Shown here piece by piece: positions 7,079 through 14,395 of a DNA stretch of 28,894 nucleotides. How positions within the stretch are numbered: the stretch's first letter is position 1; each line of letters starts with the position of its first letter. The notes beneath the pieces were generated by a model. It was not told the origin of the DNA, searched no databases, and worked only from the letters and a program-made list of their open reading frames with translations. The position numbers were made by a program, and so were the translations under genes. The DNA comes from Geothermobacter sp964441925. Lineage in GTDB: Bacteria; Desulfobacterota; Desulfuromonadia; Desulfuromonadales; Geothermobacteraceae. The DNA lies in assembly GCA_964441925.1 (NCBI GenBank), contig CAYTVY010000014.1:1-28894 (forward strand), in the 5' to 3' direction.

Positions 7079-8011
7079 TCAGGGAACCAAAAAACCGTAT
7101 CGGTCGGCCAGCAGCAGGCCGAGGCCGAGCAGAAGAAAGACGCCGGTCAGCAGCAGATCCTTCGCCGTCACCGGTTGCGGTTCCGGCTCGGGGAACCGGT
7201 CCCGGTAGCCCCGGGCCTGCATGGCGTCATAGACCCGCTCGGTCCGCTCGAAACTGCGCACGAAGAGCATGCCGAGATAGTTGCCGTAAGCGGCGAGGGC
7301 CCGCCGGTTGCTGCCGGGCCGGAATCCGCGCAGGCGCATGCCGGTGGCCATCCGCCAGGCCTCGTGGCGAAAGACGTAGCTGTAACGGTGCGCCAGCTGC
7401 AGCATCTGGCCGAAAAGGGCCGGCATCCCGAGCCGGCGCAGCCCCTGCAGGGTGCGGGTCAGCGGCGCGGTCGCCAGCAGCGGCTCCATCAGCAGGGCGA
7501 CGGCACTTGCCTTGAGACAGATCACCAGGGCCCGCTGAAGGCCGCGCAGATTCCAGGTCAGAAATGGCAGCCCGTCAAAACGGACCAGCAGATCACCGGG
7601 ATGCGCCGGGGCCGAGAAGGGCATCACCAGCAGAAACATGCCGAGAAACCCGCTCATGGCCAGCAGACGGGCCAGGGAGCGGGCGAAGGGCAGCCCCGCT
7701 GCCAGAATCAGCACGACGGCGATTCCGCAGGCCGCGGCCGCCGCCGGCCAGTGCTCGATGCTGACGACGAGAAAGGCGAAACCGAGCAGCCCGAGCAGTT
7801 TGCAGCGGACCTCCCAGCGGTGTACCGGAGAGTCCCCGCCGGCCGCGGCATCGAGTTGCGGCAGGGACCAGTCCGGCTCGCCATCCTCCGGGCGCCCGTT
7901 CCGGCGCAACAGGCGCCGCAGGCCGTACGCGCTGGCCACCCCCGACAACAGCAGGGGCAGCAGGATGACGGCCAGGCTCCAGCCGGGCAGGACCAAGGGC
8001 CCCGGATTCAC
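7079..8011 (-). CDS. nikQ: Nickel/cobalt ECF transporter transmembrane (T) component NikQ/CbiQ
   Basis: A 310-residue membrane protein that couples the ATPase to NikM. The CbiQ core starts near residue 65 (HRWEVRCKLLGLLGFAFL) and contains two Ala/Arg-Gly coupling motifs, ATGMRLRGF and YDAMQARGY, which contact the ATPases in this family. In front of the core is an extra segment with one predicted membrane helix (about 8-30), a basic stretch LRRLLRRNGR and an acidic linker, not usual for CbiQ. A final helix ends at the C-terminus. The start is GTG 8011, which overlaps the nikM stop in a 4-nt GTGA arrangement, so the two are translationally coupled. It belongs to the nickel operon by context; cobalt cannot be excluded from the protein alone. 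Confidence 0.9.
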   Translation of the reverse strand: MNPGPLVLPGWSLAVILLPLLLSGVASAYGLRRLLRRNGRPEDGEPDWSLPQLDAAAGGDSPVHRWEVRCKLLGLLGFAFLVVSIEHWPAAAAACGIAVVLILAAGLPFARSLARLLAMSGFLGMFLLVMPFSAPAHPGDLLVRFDGLPFLTWNLRGLQRALVICLKASAVALLMEPLLATAPLTRTLQGLRRLGMPALFGQMLQLAHRYSYVFRHEAWRMATGMRLRGFRPGSNRRALAAYGNYLGMLFVRSFERTERVYDAMQARGYRDRFPEPEPQPVTAKDLLLTGVFLLLGLGLLLADRYGFLVP

Positions 8012-8631
8012 TTCGTTTCCCGTGGCGGCCGGAAAGGAGCCTGCAGCAGCTCCGGTTTGACCCGGGCGAGGAAGGAGACGGTGACGGCGGTCACCGCCGC
8101 CTCGATGACGATGACCGGCAGATGCGCCGCCAGGGCCAGCCGGGCGACACCGAAGAAGTCCTCGCCGCCGCTGGCCAGCAGCACTGCCAGCAGCACCGCC
8201 GCCAGCAGAGTACCCAACCCGCCGGCCAGCCCGCCGACCAGCGCCTGGCGCCGGACGTTCTCGCCCTTGAGCGACTGGAAGAACAGGCCGCAGAACAGGG
8301 CCGGCAGCCCCATCATCAGGGCATTGGCGCCAAGGGCCGTCAGGCCGCCGAACTGGAAGAGCAGGCTCTGCAGCAGCAGTCCGAGCAGGATGGCGAGAAA
8401 ACCACTCGGTCCGAGCAGGGCGCCGACCAGACCCGGCAGCAGCAGGTGAACACTGGTCGGCCCGAAGGGAATGTGGATCAGCGAGGCGACGAAGAAGGTG
8501 GCGCTGACCACGGCGATTTTCGGCAGCTGCTCGTTGCGGGTGCGCCGGACGCTCCAGGCGGCGATGGCACCGCTGGCCAGATAACCGGCGACCGAAACCG
8601 TCGTTGGCAGGACTCCGTCTGAAATATGCAT
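8008..8631 (-). CDS. nikM: Nickel/cobalt ECF transporter substrate-binding (S) component NikM/CbiM
   Basis: A 207-residue membrane protein with about six to seven hydrophobic segments. It begins MHISDGVLP, the hallmark N-terminus of CbiM/NikM, in which the amino end of Met1 and the His2 side chain bind the metal. His53 and His62 in LIHIPFGPTSVHLL are the other conserved candidates. This N-terminus fixes the start at ATG 8631; the frame is open upstream but that part is not translated as this protein. It lies 4 bp after the small coiled-coil gene and overlaps nikQ by 4 nt. Nickel rather than cobalt is inferred from the NikR-type operator at the operon promoter and the NikK/NikL-like partners. 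Confidence 0.93.
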   Translation of the reverse strand: MHISDGVLPTTVSVAGYLASGAIAAWSVRRTRNEQLPKIAVVSATFFVASLIHIPFGPTSVHLLLPGLVGALLGPSGFLAILLGLLLQSLLFQFGGLTALGANALMMGLPALFCGLFFQSLKGENVRRQALVGGLAGGLGTLLAAVLLAVLLASGGEDFFGVARLALAAHLPVIVIEAAVTAVTVSFLARVKPELLQAPFRPPRETK

Positions 8632-8635
8632 GACC

Positions 8636-8923
8636 TTACTCCCGGCGTCGGGCGGCGACATAGAAGGCGACGCCGAACAGCCCGAAAATATAGCCGATGC
8701 CGCCGAAGATCTCCTGCATGCCGGGTTCGGCCAGATCGGCCCGCAAAGCAGCGATCTCACGCTGGATCCGGCGCAGGTCGCGGGAAAGTTTTTTGTTCTG
8801 GGCTTCGATCCGGGCGGCGACGTCGGCGCACTCGCTGCCGGCGGCCTGCAGCCGGCAAGGCGCGGCAAACAGCAACAGCGAGGCAAGCAGACTGTAGCAC
8901 AGAATGCGGCATCCGGTGCTCAT
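8636..8923 (-). CDS. C-terminal half of a split NikL: secreted coiled-coil protein with C-terminal membrane anchor
   Basis: A 95-residue protein. It has its own signal peptide or N-terminal membrane helix (about 1-27), a coiled coil (about 32-66, with heptad-like ARIEAQNKKLSRDLRRIQREI) and a C-terminal membrane segment EIFGGIGYIFGLFGVAFYV (71-89) followed by Arg residues. The GGIGYIFGLFG anchor is what ends one-piece NikL proteins, where it follows an Ig-like domain and a coiled coil. Here the Ig-like part is a separate gene just upstream, and the two overlap as ATGA (8920-8923). Because this half has its own signal sequence and start, the split looks functional rather than a frameshift. No canonical lipobox is seen. 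Confidence 0.75.
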   Translation of the reverse strand: MSTGCRILCYSLLASLLLFAAPCRLQAAGSECADVAARIEAQNKKLSRDLRRIQREIAALRADLAEPGMQEIFGGIGYIFGLFGVAFYVAARRRE

Positions 8924-9261
8924 TGCCCGGCCTCCACCTCCGACTTTTTCAGCCGGAAACTGTTCTTGTGTCCCATGGTCGCTTCGATGACGATCTTCAG
9001 GTCGTCGACCTTGGGAATCGCAAAGTTGAAGAATCCTTCCTTGTCGGTGGTGCCGGTCAGCAGCTGCCGGCCGGCACTGTCGAAAACCAGGACCCTGCCC
9101 CCTTCCACCGGCCGTCCGTCCGGGAAATAGCTTTCGGTGAAAATCCGGCCATCCTCGACATAGGCGAACAGGTTGACCTTGTGGGCCAGGGCATTGCCGG
9201 CTGTCATCAGCAGCAGCATCAGGGCCGCAGCCAGGACTATTGTCGAACGCGTCTGTTTCAT
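8920..9261 (-). CDS. N-terminal half of a split NikL: small periplasmic Ig-like protein of the nickel transporter
   Basis: A 113-residue secreted protein. The signal peptide ends ALA-26, so the mature protein would begin HKVNLFAYVEDG with an N-terminal His. The rest (about 27-105) looks like a carboxypeptidase-regulatory/Ig-like beta-sandwich: GRIFTESYFPDGRPVEGGRVLVFD, then TTDKEGFFNFAIPK and a final IEATMGHKNSF. This pattern, with an N-terminal His and the MGH motif, is that of the periplasmic domain of NikL, an accessory part of NikKMLQO nickel transporters. The gene overlaps the coiled-coil gene by 4 nt. The family assignment rests on pattern recall and should be treated as probable. Confidence 0.75.
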   Translation of the reverse strand: MKQTRSTIVLAAALMLLLMTAGNALAHKVNLFAYVEDGRIFTESYFPDGRPVEGGRVLVFDSAGRQLLTGTTDKEGFFNFAIPKVDDLKIVIEATMGHKNSFRLKKSEVEAGQ

Positions 9262-9287
9262 CTGTCTGTCCTCGCAAACGTCACAAC

Positions 9288-9330
9288 GTCCGGTCCGCCG
9301 CGACGGACCATCCCCCGCGGCGGACCGGAC
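9288..9330 (-). other. Perfect 15-bp stem-loop between nikK-like and nikL-like genes
   Basis: GTCCGGTCCGCCGCG (9288-9302) pairs perfectly with 9316-9330, with a 13-nt loop. It sits inside the operon with no T-run after it on the minus strand, so it is more likely an mRNA-stability or processing element, or a weak internal terminator, than a full stop. Confidence 0.65.
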
Positions 9331-9357
9331 AGCTACGATTCGAACTTTCTTGGTCGT

Positions 9358-10149
9358 TCATTTCATGTCCCGGGTGTGTACCCAGTAGACGGCCCCGATC
9401 TCGATCTTTTTCTCCACGCCGTCGTGCTTCAACGTCCAGTCGGCCTCGTTCAGGGCGGCGAACCCCCACCAGCCGGCCTTCGGCATGGCGTAGTGGAAAA
9501 TGCCGTTGGCGTCGGCCTTGATCACCTGGGTCACGTAGGGATCGGAAGGAGGCACGATGACGCTGATGTTCTCCGGCGATTCGTTCAGGTACTCGATTTC
9601 GACCTCGGCATAGGGTACCGGTTTGCCCTTCAGCAGAACCTGGCCGGAAAAGATGTTGCCGGTCCACAGACCGTAGGGGCGGGTCAGGGGAACGATTTCC
9701 GTCTCCAGCCCCACGGGCTGGTCCCAGCCCGACTCCAGGCCCAGGGCATTCACGCAGACCTTGGTGTAGTGAATGATGAACAGATCCTCGGCCGGTTCCC
9801 AGTAGGGGGCCGGTTCAACGTAGAACGTGTAGTCCCCGGGCCGCCGGATTTTGAAATCGCTGGTCCAGAAGGTGAACTCCCGGTCCTGGTCGGGACTCTT
9901 GCCGCGGGTCGCCCGCAGGGTGGAGAGCAGATCGGTTTTCTTGCCATTGTGCAGCACACCGAACCGCTTCGGTTTCGCCATCTCCATGTAGTGGCCTTCC
10001 ATCGGATGGATGAACTTCACCTGCAGATTGATCGTCTTGCTGTCGTCCTGGGTGACGATGTCGTCCGACGGCACGATGGTGCCGAAATGGGCGTAGACGG
10101 GGGTGGCGGCGAGCAGCAGCACCGTTGCCAGAAAGATCAGTTTGTGCAT
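9358..10149 (-). CDS. DUF4198-family periplasmic protein, NikK-like component of nickel uptake
   Basis: A 263-residue secreted protein. The signal peptide ends VYA-20, and the mature chain would begin HFGTIVPSDD with His first. Two beta-rich parts follow: residues about 21-150, with FIHPMEGHYMEMAKP and WEPAEDLFIIHYTKV, and about 160-260, with the Ig-like GQVLLKGKPVPYAEVEIEYLN and ADANGIFHYAMPKAGWWGF. This is the DUF4198 family (PF10670), at one time misnamed NikM, often encoded beside nickel ECF transporters and matching the NikK component. Its likely role is periplasmic nickel binding and hand-over to NikM; that is inference. A strong AGGAGG precedes the start. It lies 26 bp after the porin gene. 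Confidence 0.8.
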   Translation of the reverse strand: MHKLIFLATVLLLAATPVYAHFGTIVPSDDIVTQDDSKTINLQVKFIHPMEGHYMEMAKPKRFGVLHNGKKTDLLSTLRATRGKSPDQDREFTFWTSDFKIRRPGDYTFYVEPAPYWEPAEDLFIIHYTKVCVNALGLESGWDQPVGLETEIVPLTRPYGLWTGNIFSGQVLLKGKPVPYAEVEIEYLNESPENISVIVPPSDPYVTQVIKADANGIFHYAMPKAGWWGFAALNEADWTLKHDGVEKKIEIGAVYWVHTRDMK

Positions 10150-10175
10150 CGGTTCCTCCTGAGTTCCGTGAGAGG

Positions 10176-11264
10176 TCAGAATTCAAAGGCCAGTTGGCCG
10201 GTCAGGGTATGGCTTTCGGCTTCACTGTCCGGTTCGGCGTAGAGGTATTCGACGGCCAGGACGGTGTGGGCAAAGATTCCGCAGGAGCCGGCGACGCCGT
10301 ACCGTTTGACATCGTCCTGAAAATCTCTGGCCCCTTCCATGCGGACGGCGACCTGGGTTCGGTCGTTCGGCATCCAGGCCGCTTCCAGGTTCCATGCCAG
10401 GGGGCGGTTGCCGGTCAGGTCGGTCTGTCCGGTCAGGGCAGGGTCGAAATCGTCGAGAGCCCCCAGGACTTCGGCTTCGAAGTCGAACTGTCCGAAGGTG
10501 GCGGACAGATAGGCGGCGGCACCGGGCACGCTCGAGTGGTAAAAGGTGCTGTCGGCGACCAGGCCATTGTCGCTTTCCGCCAGGTCACTGATCCAGGAGA
10601 GGCCGAAGCTGACGGATTCCCCGGCCTGGAACGAGGCCGAGACCACGAAGGAGTCGATGGTGTCTTCTCTGGTGTCGACAGCGCCGTTGAAGACGCCCAG
10701 GCTCAGGTTCAGTTGTCCACTCTCGAGGGCCAAAATGGCAGCAGTATCACTGGTTTCTCCGAGTTCGAGTGTCAGTGGGTCGCTGATCAGGAAGCTGTTG
10801 AACCGACCGAAGGGAAGGTAGAGCCTGCCGGCGTACAGGGCGGGGGTGAAGGTCGTCAGTCGTTGCGGACAGGAGAAGCTGACGACCGCCTCGTCGACCT
10901 TCGGGGTTTCGGCGTCCGGATTGTCGGGATCTTCTTCGTAGAGCAGAATGATGTGGCCGCCGATATGCTCGTTGACTTCCGTTTCCAGCGACAGCTGGGC
11001 GGTCGCCAGGGTCAGATCGCTGCTGGACGGCGCTCCTTCACTTTTGTTGAGGCTCGCCTCGAACTCGAACAGTCCTCCGAGCGTGAGGCGTCTGGCGAGA
11101 GCAGGGGCGGGGGGTTGCTTCAGTTTGTGGGCCAGGGTCGACTCCAGGTTGCGGATACGTTCCCTGAGGTTTTCGATATCGGACTTGGTGTCGGGATGGG
11201 CACCCATCGCCGGCAGGGCCGGGACGAGAAGCAGCAGGATTACGAGGGCCAGGATCTGTTGCAT
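10176..11264 (-). CDS. Outer-membrane beta-barrel porin (LbtU-like), first gene of the nickel operon
   Basis: A 362-residue protein with a signal peptide (about 1-22), a short coiled coil (about 26-50, DIENLRERIRNLESTLAHKLKQ region) and then alternating amphipathic strands (LTLGGLFEFEASL, YAGRLYLPFGRF, LNLSLGVFNG) ending in LTGQLAFEF with a terminal Phe, the outer-membrane barrel signature. The coiled coil plus barrel resembles the LbtU-type porins. Its place as first gene of a NikR-controlled nickel operon suggests it lets nickel or a nickel complex through the outer membrane. ATG 11264 is chosen because the signal peptide begins there; the ribosome site is weak. Substrate and exact family are inferred. 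Confidence 0.8.
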   Translation of the reverse strand: MQQILALVILLLLVPALPAMGAHPDTKSDIENLRERIRNLESTLAHKLKQPPAPALARRLTLGGLFEFEASLNKSEGAPSSSDLTLATAQLSLETEVNEHIGGHIILLYEEDPDNPDAETPKVDEAVVSFSCPQRLTTFTPALYAGRLYLPFGRFNSFLISDPLTLELGETSDTAAILALESGQLNLSLGVFNGAVDTREDTIDSFVVSASFQAGESVSFGLSWISDLAESDNGLVADSTFYHSSVPGAAAYLSATFGQFDFEAEVLGALDDFDPALTGQTDLTGNRPLAWNLEAAWMPNDRTQVAVRMEGARDFQDDVKRYGVAGSCGIFAHTVLAVEYLYAEPDSEAESHTLTGQLAFEF

Positions 11265-11340
11265 TGTTTTATGGTTCGTCGTTGGGGATGGGATGCCTGT
11301 TATCCTGTTGCCGGCCGCAGTCGCCGGGGGGGGGCTGAAA

Positions 11341-11368
11341 GTGTTACGAAAATCGATTGCAGTAACAC
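11341..11368. promoter_or_regulatory. NikR operator
   Basis: GTGTTAC (11341-11347), 14-nt spacer, GTAACAC (11362-11368): perfect 7-bp inverted arms. This is the form described for NikR sites in Desulfovibrio and Geobacter relatives (GTGTTAC-N13/14-GTAACAC). It covers the predicted start of transcription and the end of the -10 element of the nickel operon promoter, so nickel-bound NikR would block initiation. No nikR gene lies in the window. Confidence 0.88.
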
Positions 11369-11395
11369 TGTAGGAAGGGGAGGGTCGGCTGTCAA
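11367..11395 (-). promoter_or_regulatory. Sigma70-type promoter of the nickel operon
   Basis: On the minus strand TTGACA (11395-11390), a 17-nt spacer and TACAGT (11372-11367). The -35 is a perfect consensus and the -10 matches 4 of 6. Transcription would begin near 11360 inside the NikR operator and leave a leader of about 95 nt before the porin. Confidence 0.75.
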
Positions 11396-11484
11396 GCAAA
11401 AAGTGTGACGAAATAAGATTTTCGTGCTACGGGCAAAGCCATGGCCCGGCGGGAAGGTTTTGTTGGCTGGACAGACGATGAATG

Positions 11485-11522
11485 AAAAAACGAAGCCCCC
11501 GCGGCCGGTGGCGCGGGGGCTT
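11485..11522 (-). terminator. Intrinsic terminator of tRNA-Phe
   Basis: On the minus strand an 11-bp GC-rich stem (AAGCCCCCGCG with CGCGGGGGCTT, 11493-11522) is followed by CG and six T residues (complement of 11485-11490). It starts 10 bp past the tRNA 3' end. Confidence 0.9.
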
Positions 11523-11532
11523 GTTGACGGGG

Positions 11533-11608
<76 letters not shown>

Positions 11609-11759
11609 GAAGCAGAGCCCGTTTATAGCCAAAGGAAAGCCGGGATGTCAAGGAAAAATGCAGTTGTGTGCAGGGTGCCGGGATTGCTGGAAAAATGTGG
11701 TAGACTTGGCACCTGGAGAAGGAAGCCGTTTCATTCATCATTGTGCGGAGGACCCGTCT

Positions 11760-12560
11760 TTGTCGCAACTGCCGAAACCCGGACTGCCCGCCGCTTTCTG
11801 GCGGGCAGTCCGCAATCATGACCGTTATCTGCTGTTGCTCGATTACGATGGCACTCTGGCCCCTTTCGTCGCCGACCGTGACCGGGCCTTCCCCTATCCC
11901 GGGGTCGAAGGAAGACTGGCGGCGATTATTGACGCCCGCAACTGTCGGACGGTCATTGTCACCGGCCGACCGGTGACCGACATCCCCCGGCTTTTGCGAC
12001 TGCCCCGGCAGCCGGAGATCTGGGGCTGTCATGGCTGGGAGCGCCGGCGGGCGGATGGCCGGGTAGAGTCGCCGGCCTTGCCGCAGAGCTGGCGGCACGC
12101 CCTGGTCGAAGCGGCGGCGTTGCAGGGGCTCGGCTGCCCGCCGCACACCGTCGAACGCAAACCGTTTTCGGTGGCGGTCCACTGGCGGGGATTGGCCGGA
12201 GTCGAGTGGCAACGGCTGCAGGATGCCGCCCGCCGGCGACTCGGCGAGCTGGCGGAGCGCTATCTGCTGGAGCTGCACCCTTTCGACGGCGGACTGGAAC
12301 TGCGCTGCCCGGGCCGGGACAAGGGCAGCGTGGTCCGGGAGTTGCTGGCCGAGGAACCGGCGGCGGTCTGTGCCGTCTACCTGGGGGACGACCTGACCGA
12401 CGAGGATGCCTTTGCCGTGCTGGAAGGTCGCGGCCAGGGTATTCTGGTACGCGACGAGGTGCGGCCGACCCGGGCGGCCTGGTGGATAAGGCCGCCGGAG
12501 GAGCTGTTGCGTTTTCTCGACGACTGGCAGAAGCTGCTTGCTTCGGGAGGGAGTGCGTGA
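11760..12560 (+). CDS. otsB: Trehalose-6-phosphate phosphatase
   Basis: A 266-residue HAD-superfamily phosphatase that removes phosphate from trehalose 6-phosphate. The catalytic motif DYDGT is at 28-32 (D28 nucleophile, D30 acid/base) and the magnesium motif GDDLTDED at 209-216; VTGR (67-70) carries the second-motif residue. I prefer TTG 11760 over ATG 11658: it has GGAGG at 8-nt spacing, gives the usual family length, and the 34 upstream codons have no family similarity. The stop overlaps the otsA start by one base (TGATG). Trehalose made by OtsA and OtsB serves as an osmoprotectant. A clear promoter was not found upstream. Confidence 0.9.
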   Translation: MSQLPKPGLPAAFWRAVRNHDRYLLLLDYDGTLAPFVADRDRAFPYPGVEGRLAAIIDARNCRTVIVTGRPVTDIPRLLRLPRQPEIWGCHGWERRRADGRVESPALPQSWRHALVEAAALQGLGCPPHTVERKPFSVAVHWRGLAGVEWQRLQDAARRRLGELAERYLLELHPFDGGLELRCPGRDKGSVVRELLAEEPAAVCAVYLGDDLTDEDAFAVLEGRGQGILVRDEVRPTRAAWWIRPPEELLRFLDDWQKLLASGGSA

Positions 12561-13990
12561 TGCTAGCAGGACATCGCTTGGTGGTTGTTTCCAACCGGTT
12601 GCCCGCCGTGATCCGGCAGGACGAAGACCGCTGGCTGGTGACACCGGGCTCGGGCGGACTGGTGACGGCGCTGGAGCCGGTGGTGCGGGCCAACCGGGGC
12701 ATCTGGACGGGCTGGCCCGGCTGCGACGGCGAGGCGCCGGTGGAGGCTCTGCTCGACCAGTTCGGGGAGCGCCGCGGCTACCGGCTGATTCCGGTGTCGC
12801 TCGACGAGCAGGATGTCGATGGTTTCTATCACGGATTTTCCAACGAGACCCTCTGGCCCCTCTTCCACGACCTGCTCGGTCACTGCCAGTTTCGCAGCGC
12901 GACCTGGCAGGACTACCAGCGGGTCAACCGTCGCTTCGCCGAGGTGGTGTTTCGCCAGGTTGCCGACGACGACCTGGTCTGGGTGCACGACTATCAGCTG
13001 ATCCTGGTCGGTGCCGAACTGCGCCGGCTCGGTTGTCGCAACAACCTCGGCTTCTTTCTTCACATCCCTTTTCCGTCGCCCGACCTGCTGCGGCGGCTGC
13101 CCTGGAAGGAACCCCTGTTGCGCGGCCTGCTGGAATACAATCTGGTCGGTTTTCAGACCCTGCGCGACCGGCGCAACTTCGTCAACAGCGTCAATCTGCT
13201 GAGTGATGTGCAGATCATTGCCCGCAAACGCTACCATACCCTGCTGCAGTACCGGGACCGGGTGGTGCGGGCCGGCAACTTTCCCATCAGCATCGACGTG
13301 GCCGATTTCGAACGGCGGGCGCGGGCCAAGGAGGTGGACGAGGCCGCCTGGTACCTGCACGAGAATCTCGAGGGACGGCAGCTTATTCTCGGCATCGACC
13401 GGCTCGATTACACCAAGGGGCTGCAGCAGCGGTTCCTTGCTTTCGAGCGGGCACTGGAGATCTGTCCGGAGATGCGCGGCCGCAGTTCCCTGCTGCAGAT
13501 CGTCGTACCCAGCCGCACCCTGGTTCCCGAGTACCAGCGCCACAAGGAGCTGCTCGATCGCGAGGTCGGCCGCATCAACAGCCGGTTCGCCGAGTCGGGC
13601 TGGGTGCCGATCCACTACCAGTACCGTTCCCTCGACCCGGTCCAGCTGCTGGCCCACTACCGGGCGAGTGAAATCGCCCTGATCACGCCCCTGCGCGACG
13701 GCATGAACCTGGTGGCCAAGGAATATTGCGCCTGTTCCATCGACAACAACGGCGTCCTGATCCTGAGCGAGTTCGCCGGGGCCGCCGACCAGATGGGAGG
13801 TGACGCGCTGCTGGTCAACCCCTACGATGTCGACGGTACGGCGGAGGCGATCTGCAAGGCCTTTCACATGCCCCTCGAGGAGCGGCAGCGGCGGATGCAC
13901 CGGCTGCGGCAGGATCTGCGGCGCAACGACGTGCATCGCTGGGTCGGCCGTTTTCTGCAGGAGCTGGTTGCCGCCGGCCGGTTGTCCTGA
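12560..13990 (+). CDS. otsA: Trehalose-6-phosphate synthase
   Basis: A 476-residue GT20 glycosyltransferase that joins UDP-glucose (or another NDP-glucose) and glucose 6-phosphate. Family residues are the N-terminal SNRLP (11-15), the glycine pair in PGSGGL (29-34), HDYQL (143-147) and the nucleotide-binding Arg and Lys in GIDRLDYTKG (R281, K286), with DGMNLVAKEY near residue 390 holding the conserved Glu. The length is normal. ATG 12560 overlaps the otsB stop, so the pair is coupled; GTG 12557 is a possible alternative. The phosphatase gene comes first here. Confidence 0.95.
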   Translation: MLAGHRLVVVSNRLPAVIRQDEDRWLVTPGSGGLVTALEPVVRANRGIWTGWPGCDGEAPVEALLDQFGERRGYRLIPVSLDEQDVDGFYHGFSNETLWPLFHDLLGHCQFRSATWQDYQRVNRRFAEVVFRQVADDDLVWVHDYQLILVGAELRRLGCRNNLGFFLHIPFPSPDLLRRLPWKEPLLRGLLEYNLVGFQTLRDRRNFVNSVNLLSDVQIIARKRYHTLLQYRDRVVRAGNFPISIDVADFERRARAKEVDEAAWYLHENLEGRQLILGIDRLDYTKGLQQRFLAFERALEICPEMRGRSSLLQIVVPSRTLVPEYQRHKELLDREVGRINSRFAESGWVPIHYQYRSLDPVQLLAHYRASEIALITPLRDGMNLVAKEYCACSIDNNGVLILSEFAGAADQMGGDALLVNPYDVDGTAEAICKAFHMPLEERQRRMHRLRQDLRRNDVHRWVGRFLQELVAAGRLS

Positions 13991-14193
13991 GCCCGAATCC
14001 CCCGGCCATTTCGGGATTCGGCTGTCGTAACGGATGCATCTGCCGTGTTGCCTTCGCCGCTTCGGTGCTCGACGTAGCGCGGCTACGCCTGCGCCCGATG
14101 CGGCGCGGCGCCTTGCATCTCCACCCGTTACGCCACCCTCGGTCCGCAAAACGGCCGGTGGACTCGGGCTGAGCCCGAATCCCGCAAGCGGCC
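13991..14193. repeat. Structured non-coding repeat region between otsA and the aroF leader
   Basis: No gene is credible here. CCGAATCCC (13993-14001) pairs with GGGATTCGG (14013-14021) just after the otsA stop and may terminate it, although no T-run follows. The 14-nt word TGAGCCCGAATCCC occurs near 13987 and again near 14170, where it also pairs with GGACTCGGGCT just before it. Between them, near 14077-14089, is a GTAGC-GCG-GCTAC hairpin. The layout, with terminal repeats around an internal hairpin, suggests a non-autonomous repeat. Confidence 0.45.
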
Positions 14194-14205
14194 GAGAGCT
14201 TTTGC

Positions 14206-14234
14206 TTGCCATTTGCCGGTGTATTTGTTACTAA
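14206..14234 (+). promoter_or_regulatory. Candidate promoter of the aroF attenuator
   Basis: TTGCCA (14206-14211), a 17-nt spacer and TACTAA (14229-14234). The -10 match is weak (3 of 6), so this is only the best candidate. It would start transcription near 14241, about 20 nt before the ribosome site of the leader peptide. Confidence 0.35.
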
Positions 14235-14277
14235 ACCTGGGTCGACCGATTCCGAATACAGGGGAGATATGTCACCG

Positions 14278-14361
14278 ATGAGCCGCTGGTCCCGCCGGTT
14301 TTCCTTTTTCTTTTTTGGCAGCTGGTTTTTTCCGAACCGTCTGCCTCTGGGCCGGTTGTGA
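14278..14361 (+). CDS. Phe-rich leader peptide of the aroF attenuator
   Basis: A 27-residue peptide with 7 Phe and 2 Trp; the core reads RFSFFFFGSWFFPNR. The Phe codons lie at 14299-14301, 14305-14316 and 14326-14331. GGGGAG at 14261-14266 serves ATG 14278 at 11-nt spacing; ATG 14269 in the same frame is too close to it. The clustering is like PheL, the leader of the E. coli pheA operon. Ribosomes would stall on these codons when charged tRNA-Phe is scarce and so favour read-through of the terminator at 14396-14435 into DAHP synthase. The peptide itself would have no other function. The role is inferred from sequence alone. Confidence 0.8.
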   Translation: MSRWSRRFSFFFFGSWFFPNRLPLGRL

Positions 14362-14395
14362 CTTTCGGATAGGCGTTTTTCACGACACAATCAGC

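Noticed and set aside
11658..11759. ATG 11658 as the otsB start
   Set aside because: The 34 extra codons have no family similarity and no ribosome site, whereas TTG 11760 has GGAGG and yields the usual length.
12563..14212. Long minus-strand open frame opposite otsA
   Set aside because: No family similarity; a shadow of otsA, which has complete GT20 motifs.
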